A stretch of 64,000 nt of DNA, taken from assembly GCF_000002425.4 (NCBI RefSeq), contig NC_037261.1, positions 3,595,362-3,659,361 on the forward strand, given 5' to 3'. The notes under the pieces are model-generated. The model was given only the letters and a program-made list of their open reading frames with translations. It was not told the DNA's origin and made no database searches. Position 1 is the first letter of the stretch, and each line of letters begins with the position of its first letter. The position numbers were made by a program, and so were the translations under genes. Positions 59,535-64,000 of the stretch are shown here, in pieces. The DNA is from Physcomitrium patens. Lineage: Eukaryota; Streptophyta; Bryopsida; Funariales; Funariaceae.

Positions 59535-60560
59535 TTTGTCATTATTAGGTTCCAAATATACATCTATTATAAAATAAGGAGAGAATTTTGAAGAGAGGAT
59601 AGGACTTTTATTTGTACAAGATTCTAGCTATACAATTCCTATTATTATTGGACAAATGTATTTTCCAATACTTTCTCATCTTTGATAATTATATTCTTTT
59701 CTTATTCAATAAGAGGTTTAAAATGTACTACATCAATTTGCATGTCTTCTACTTTCAAATGTTCAAATTTAGAAGTCATTGATATTATTATTGAATTTTA
59801 ATAATATAGAGGTTCTCTTGCACAATTTTCAAATTGAAACTCAAAAAGTCAATTTTCACACTTTACAACAGAATCAATTGCTTGATTCAATGTTTAAGGA
59901 TTAAATAAGTTGAGCATCAATTTTTTTATCTCATATTGTTATCTATAGAAAAATTGGCTGGTAAGAGTAGTATCATTCCACTTGACATCAATTACTAGTT
60001 ATCAAAATTATGAAGCATATGATATCAGTGATTAATTGTCATGTTTCAAGATATAGATCTTATTAATTGCAACAAGAATTACATCATGTTTTTCATCCAT
60101 AGATTAAAATTCCTCCAAAAATATCTCTAGATTATTCAATATTCGATCTTATCATTTAAAAATAGATGAAAACCATATTAATGTTGAATTTGAAAGAAGT
60201 ATACCAATGAATCTAACTTGTGATCTTAGAATTGGATAGCTTTGAGGTTGAAGTTAAATGACAAGTTGTACTTGATTGATAAATCTTCAAAACTTAGATT
60301 TTATACCATCAAACTTCTCATGTCAGGTATTTTTGAGTTCTCTAATATTGAAAGGATGTTCTACTATAGGAAAAAGAATGTGATTTGGTGTAGATATTGA
60401 AGTGGCTCCAATTGTATTAGTATCTTCACTTCTTGCCATTTTTGTTGCTTTTAGTGGCTATAAATTGAGTTAATGCATCACAAGTATTAACTCTTTGAAT
60501 TTTTCTAGCATTCATATCATTGTTTTTTTATTTTAAGAAGCTTTGCTATGATAACACTAA
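59535..60560 (-). pseudogene. Protease start and gag of chromovirus copy 4
   Basis: Aligns with copy 1 from about 4840 to 5960: protease N-terminus, zinc-knuckle region (59.65-59.75 kb), gag middle and N-terminus near 60.5 kb. No intact frame. Confidence 0.78.
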
Positions 60561-60758
60561 AAAAAAAAAATATCTAATATTGTCCAAGACAAGCAGAAGA
60601 TAAGTCTTGAAAATAAAGAAAATATTAAAAATAATATTAGTTTAGAAGAAGGCAATCCAGAACTTCTAATATGTTTATGTCTCATAAAAAAAATGAGTAA
60701 TCCACTCTTAATCAAGAGAAGACAAAGCTCTAATATTATAAGAGAATTCTTATTAATT

Positions 60759-61303
60759 TGTCAAGGACTTGAACTAAAAGAAGATGCATAAATCTAGGAA
60801 ATCCATGTCAAAAGAAAAGTGACAAAAATAAAAATAAAAATGTATAGTAAAAGTAAACTAGAATGGATTTTGACAAAAGATAAAGAAATTAGAGACTCTT
60901 GAAACTAGACTAGAAACAAGAAAGGAATTGATAGGAATAAAAAAGACTTCACTATTGCCACTATATATACTATCTACTTAAAATCTATGTGGCGATGTTC
61001 TATAGGACCTCCAAAAATGTATTGAATTTGCATGATACGTATCTTAACTTGTAAAGCAAGTTTTTTATATGGGCACCACATAATAAGCTTGTTCTCCAAG
61101 CTATCAATACATGTGGTACATGGATAGCTTGTTGACCAAGTTCTAACATATCAATCAATAATAAACATATATAAAGTCAAAATAGCATATAAGAAGTTTC
61201 TAAAAGCTTTTCTAGAAGGTATTATGAAATTAACCTACTTTTATCTAATTCTACCTATTCATATTACTTAGATAAAAATTATAGTAGATATATATCCATC
61301 ACA
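60759..61303 (-). repeat. 5' LTR of chromovirus copy 4
   Basis: 545 bp, TGTCAAGGACTTG to CCATCACA. The self-priming site sequence of copy 1 is recognisable but mutated in the adjoining 60747-60757. Confidence 0.87.
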
Positions 61304-62068
61304 AAATCAGCCCCTAATCAAATCAACCTAACCTTCGGTAATTAGAACATAAGTATCTATCAATTATATCATTTATCTTACTTAAGATTTTATATAAATT
61401 TCAATAATCAAGTTGATAATAAGTACAAAAAATTTGAAGAAGATTGAACTTACCAAATAGAAGATCAAACTTAAATTTCATTCTAGTGTTTGTCAGCCTC
61501 CTACTCTAATCTAAATGTTGAAATTTTAGTGCCAATATCTACTTTTTAAATTGCTGAATTGTCCCCACAATACACTTAAATTGTGGAAAAATCAAGTCTA
61601 GTCTCCATACAAAAGAAAATCACTTCAATCCAATTAATAAATTGCTAAAGATCTTTAAAATATTTATTAATCCTAAAATTCTAATTTTTGAAACTTCAAT
61701 GTGTAAAATCCTTTATAAACTTCAATCTAATTATTCAATTGATTTCAAAATTTTTACACAAATTAATAACTAGAATACCAACATACCATCCAAAATTCAC
61801 TCATATACATACTACAAAATTCAAGAAATCCTCAATTTTATAAATATAATTTTATTTTTTAAAATTTAATCTAATTAAGAATATTATTAACTTTAAAAAT
61901 CTCCCAAAAATTGATTATTTGCTTGATTGAAATAAAACTATCGTTTAAAAATCTCTTTTTAAGTTTGCCATCAAATTCTATTCTCCGATCTACCAAGAAA
62001 TTCTAAAATTACCGTAGGTATGGAGTTTTGTGCCTTGAAATTTGTTTTTGATCCAAAGTAATAACCAA

Positions 62069-63409
62069 TATTGTATTACATGTCGTCTTATTTGAAAATA
62101 CACAAGGCATATAATTGTAGAAGATAGGATTGTATTTTACAAGTATCTAAGAATCTTAATATGATTCATCCTTCTAAGAAAAATATCATTTTAATTTTAA
62201 TTCAAAAGTACTTAAAGCCAATACAAAGTGCTCAAAAATACTCTTTTTAATAAATTTAACTATATATAAATTCCAATTTTCTTATTACTTTCATAATTAG
62301 GTAATTTTAAATTTTCTTTGCAAGTCCTAATCCTAATTAGTAAGCTTTAGCAAGCTACAACTCCTAATATAACTATCTATTTGTAGAAAAATTTTGCATA
62401 AAAATGCTACTATAAGTCTTCTATATATTTAAAAAGAATTCAACTCAACTCAACTTATAGATTGTGAAAAAAAGTCCAAAAATCACACTGATGTTACTTG
62501 GCCACCAACTTGAAAGTTGGTATAAATGTTCCAACAATGCTTTCTCTTTCTCTAACTATTGATTTTAATTCAAAATTGGTATGTAGCTTAATCTTTAAGT
62601 CTTCTAATACCATGCCAAATTTCACTTTGATCTAATACGTAGATCTTTAGATATCAAAGAAACCCTACTCAACCTCAAACTACTAACTTTTGATACCTTC
62701 TCATACTAAAATCCAAATATCTCTCAATTGTATCATTAGATTATTACAAAATTTTATATACACTTAGCACATCTAATTAACTAAGCATTGTTAAATTTTG
62801 AACTATAGATATAAAACCAATTTCACAAACTAGCCAAGAGTGCTAGCCCTAATTATATTGCATAATTTCCAAGTCACCAATATAAATCTTGACTTTGAAT
62901 AAAAATTACAAATTCAAACCAATCCATAAAAAAAATACTTCATGACTCTAAAATAAGCTCTAATTTAGTTTTTCAATCCTAATTGCTAATCTTCAAATGC
63001 ATCCTATTTTTTCCTAGGTGGTCATTTTAGTAGCTAGAGATTTGATTTTAATCATGTCTCACAAATAGTTGATCTCCAAGTATCAATCTAATCTATTCTA
63101 GGAGTTTTTTAGTCCAATTCTACCGTCAATTTAACCTTAGTATCAACCATGCTAATTATCTACTTTTTTTACCTGATTTTACCAATTTATGATCTTTCTA
63201 AGGTAGTAAAAGTGTCTCTATAGGCTAGAAGGTAAAATTACTAACCAACCTTTAATCTACTAACTATTAAGATAAAAAATAAACTAAGAGACTTTTATAA
63301 AAGCCATATTTAAATATCTTAAATTATTAATGAAATAAGATAATTAGATATTAATTAAAAAATCATTTTTGATTATATTTTCATCATATAGTCATGTTAC
63401 AAAATGACA
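62069..63409 (+). mobile_element. Family B LTR (solo), copy B62
   Basis: 1341 bp, matching B36 throughout. Begins TATTGTATTACATG, ends AAATGACA, and is flanked by the perfect 4-bp repeat CCAA (62065-62068, 63410-63413) inside R53, whose sequence is continuous across it. Non-coding. Confidence 0.8.
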
Positions 63410-63707
63410 CCAATCCTCTCTAGGTATCAATATTAGGTAATTTGAGGCAATTTTTGTTTGAATATATTGGTAAATCCTTTCTTAACATGTCTATATCAAT
63501 TATTTATCTCATTTACTCTAAATTGAGGCATTTATGCTTCTACAAAGCAAATAAAAGCCCCTTCTGTAAAAAGCAACATTAAGATTAAACTTTTTATTAC
63601 CTTCTTATTATTTATCCTTATTTTTCTATCACAACTTCTTATTAGGCTCTTCTATAACAGCACCCATATTTTTATTTTTCACCATATATTTGTGTTATTA
63701 TATGACA

Positions 63708-64000
63708 ACATGTTAATAGCTTATATTACAAGCTAACCATGTAATATACATATAAGCAACTTATCTTGCAAGTTAAGATGCGTGCTTTAAAAATTGGACA
63801 CATATTGGAGGCTATATAAAATATTGTCACATAGCTCCTAGTTAGATAGTATATATAGAAATAAGAATGAAGCTTTTTTTATTCTTGTCAACATCTTTCT
63901 AGTCTTTAATCTTATTTCAAGACTTTTTAGTTTTCTTGTCTTTAGTAATAGTAATTCTAATTTCAATACTATATTAGTTTTGAGTAAATACCTATTCTTT
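63708..64000 (+). repeat. 3' LTR of copy 3, second part
   Basis: Continues the LTR broken at 53356. It contains the TATA region (about 63849-63857) and runs off the window end. Confidence 0.8.

Larger units (their letters stand above)
53705..61303 (-). mobile_element. Chromovirus copy 4, full length with insertion
   Basis: LTRs 53705-54248 and 60759-61303, same orientation as copy 1. Between them spacer, chromodomain, integrase, RNase H, RT, protease (split by R57 at 57760-59530) and gag. Inserted in R53, which continues at 61304. Flanks AAACG and AAATC are only partly alike, as expected if the 5-bp duplication has mutated. Strongly decayed. Confidence 0.87.
53357..63707 (+). mobile_element. 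Family R LTR (R53), split by copy 4 and by a family B LTR
   Basis: Segments 53357-53704, 61304-62068 and 63410-63707 together align with R57. The start TGTTGTATTACATG and end TATGACA fit the family termini. A perfect 4-bp target duplication ACAT flanks it (53353-53356 and 63708-63711), and the host LTR is continuous across it. Non-coding, about 1.4 kb without its insertions. Confidence 0.82.
40919..64000 (+). mobile_element. Chromovirus copy 3, 3' part only, split by nested insertions
   Basis: Plus-strand copy of the same chromovirus, missing everything before the RT C-terminal half. About 40 bp of RT sequence lies at 40919-40957, then element D. RT end, RNase H, integrase and chromodomain follow at 50399-52600, then spacer and LTR from 53158. 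The LTR is cut at 53356 by R53 and resumes at 63708, running off the window. The left junction with copy 2 is not a clean insertion. Confidence 0.75.

Overview
The window looks like nuclear DNA of a land plant. It holds two spliced group C bZIP transcription-factor genes in a small, moderately GC-rich island (about 8.2-17.6 kb). The rest is very AT-rich and made mostly of nested, decayed LTR retrotransposons. The dominant element is a chromodomain-bearing Ty3/gypsy element whose primer-binding site matches its own RNA 5' end, as in Tf1-type self-priming. Such elements, the heavy C-to-T/G-to-A decay and the single gene island suggest a non-angiosperm, plausibly a moss such as Physcomitrium. That organism call is inference; no organelle or rRNA marker is present.

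Layout: 1-6.7 kb is a fairly young chromovirus (copy 1, minus strand) whose 3' LTR runs off the window and carries a nested solo LTR. 6.7-8.1 kb is AT-rich with a small TIR element. 8.1-17.6 kb is the gene island: bZIP gene A (+, six exons, 459 aa) and bZIP gene B (-, six exons, 462 aa) lie tail to tail, 941 bp between stop codons, as an inverted duplicate pair. 17.65-19.4 kb is AT-rich without genes. 19.4-24.1 kb is a complete but dead Ty1/copia element with an AAAAT target duplication. 24.1-26.1 kb is a second genic relict holding a broken glucose-6-phosphate dehydrogenase segment. 26.1-28.4 kb is AT-rich.

28.4-64 kb is a transposon nest. Chromovirus copy 2 (-) carries a gypsy element (element C, +, AAAGA target duplication) and a piece of a large LTR (family R). 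Next to it, truncated chromovirus copy 3 (+) is split by a Tat/Athila-like gypsy element (element D, -), and D has an extra ORF in the env position. Copy 3's 3' LTR is split by a family R LTR, which is split by chromovirus copy 4 (-) and by a family B LTR; copy 4 is itself split by another family R LTR carrying a telomere-like repeat expansion. The four family R/B insertions whose two ends are visible appear to be flanked by 4-bp target duplications (three exact, one inferred).

Functionally, only the two bZIP genes look alive. Gene B keeps three serines that correspond to the SnRK1 target sites of Arabidopsis bZIP63; gene A has lost two of them, which suggests the copies have diverged in energy-status control. 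No tRNA, rRNA, CRISPR array or bacterial-type feature was seen.
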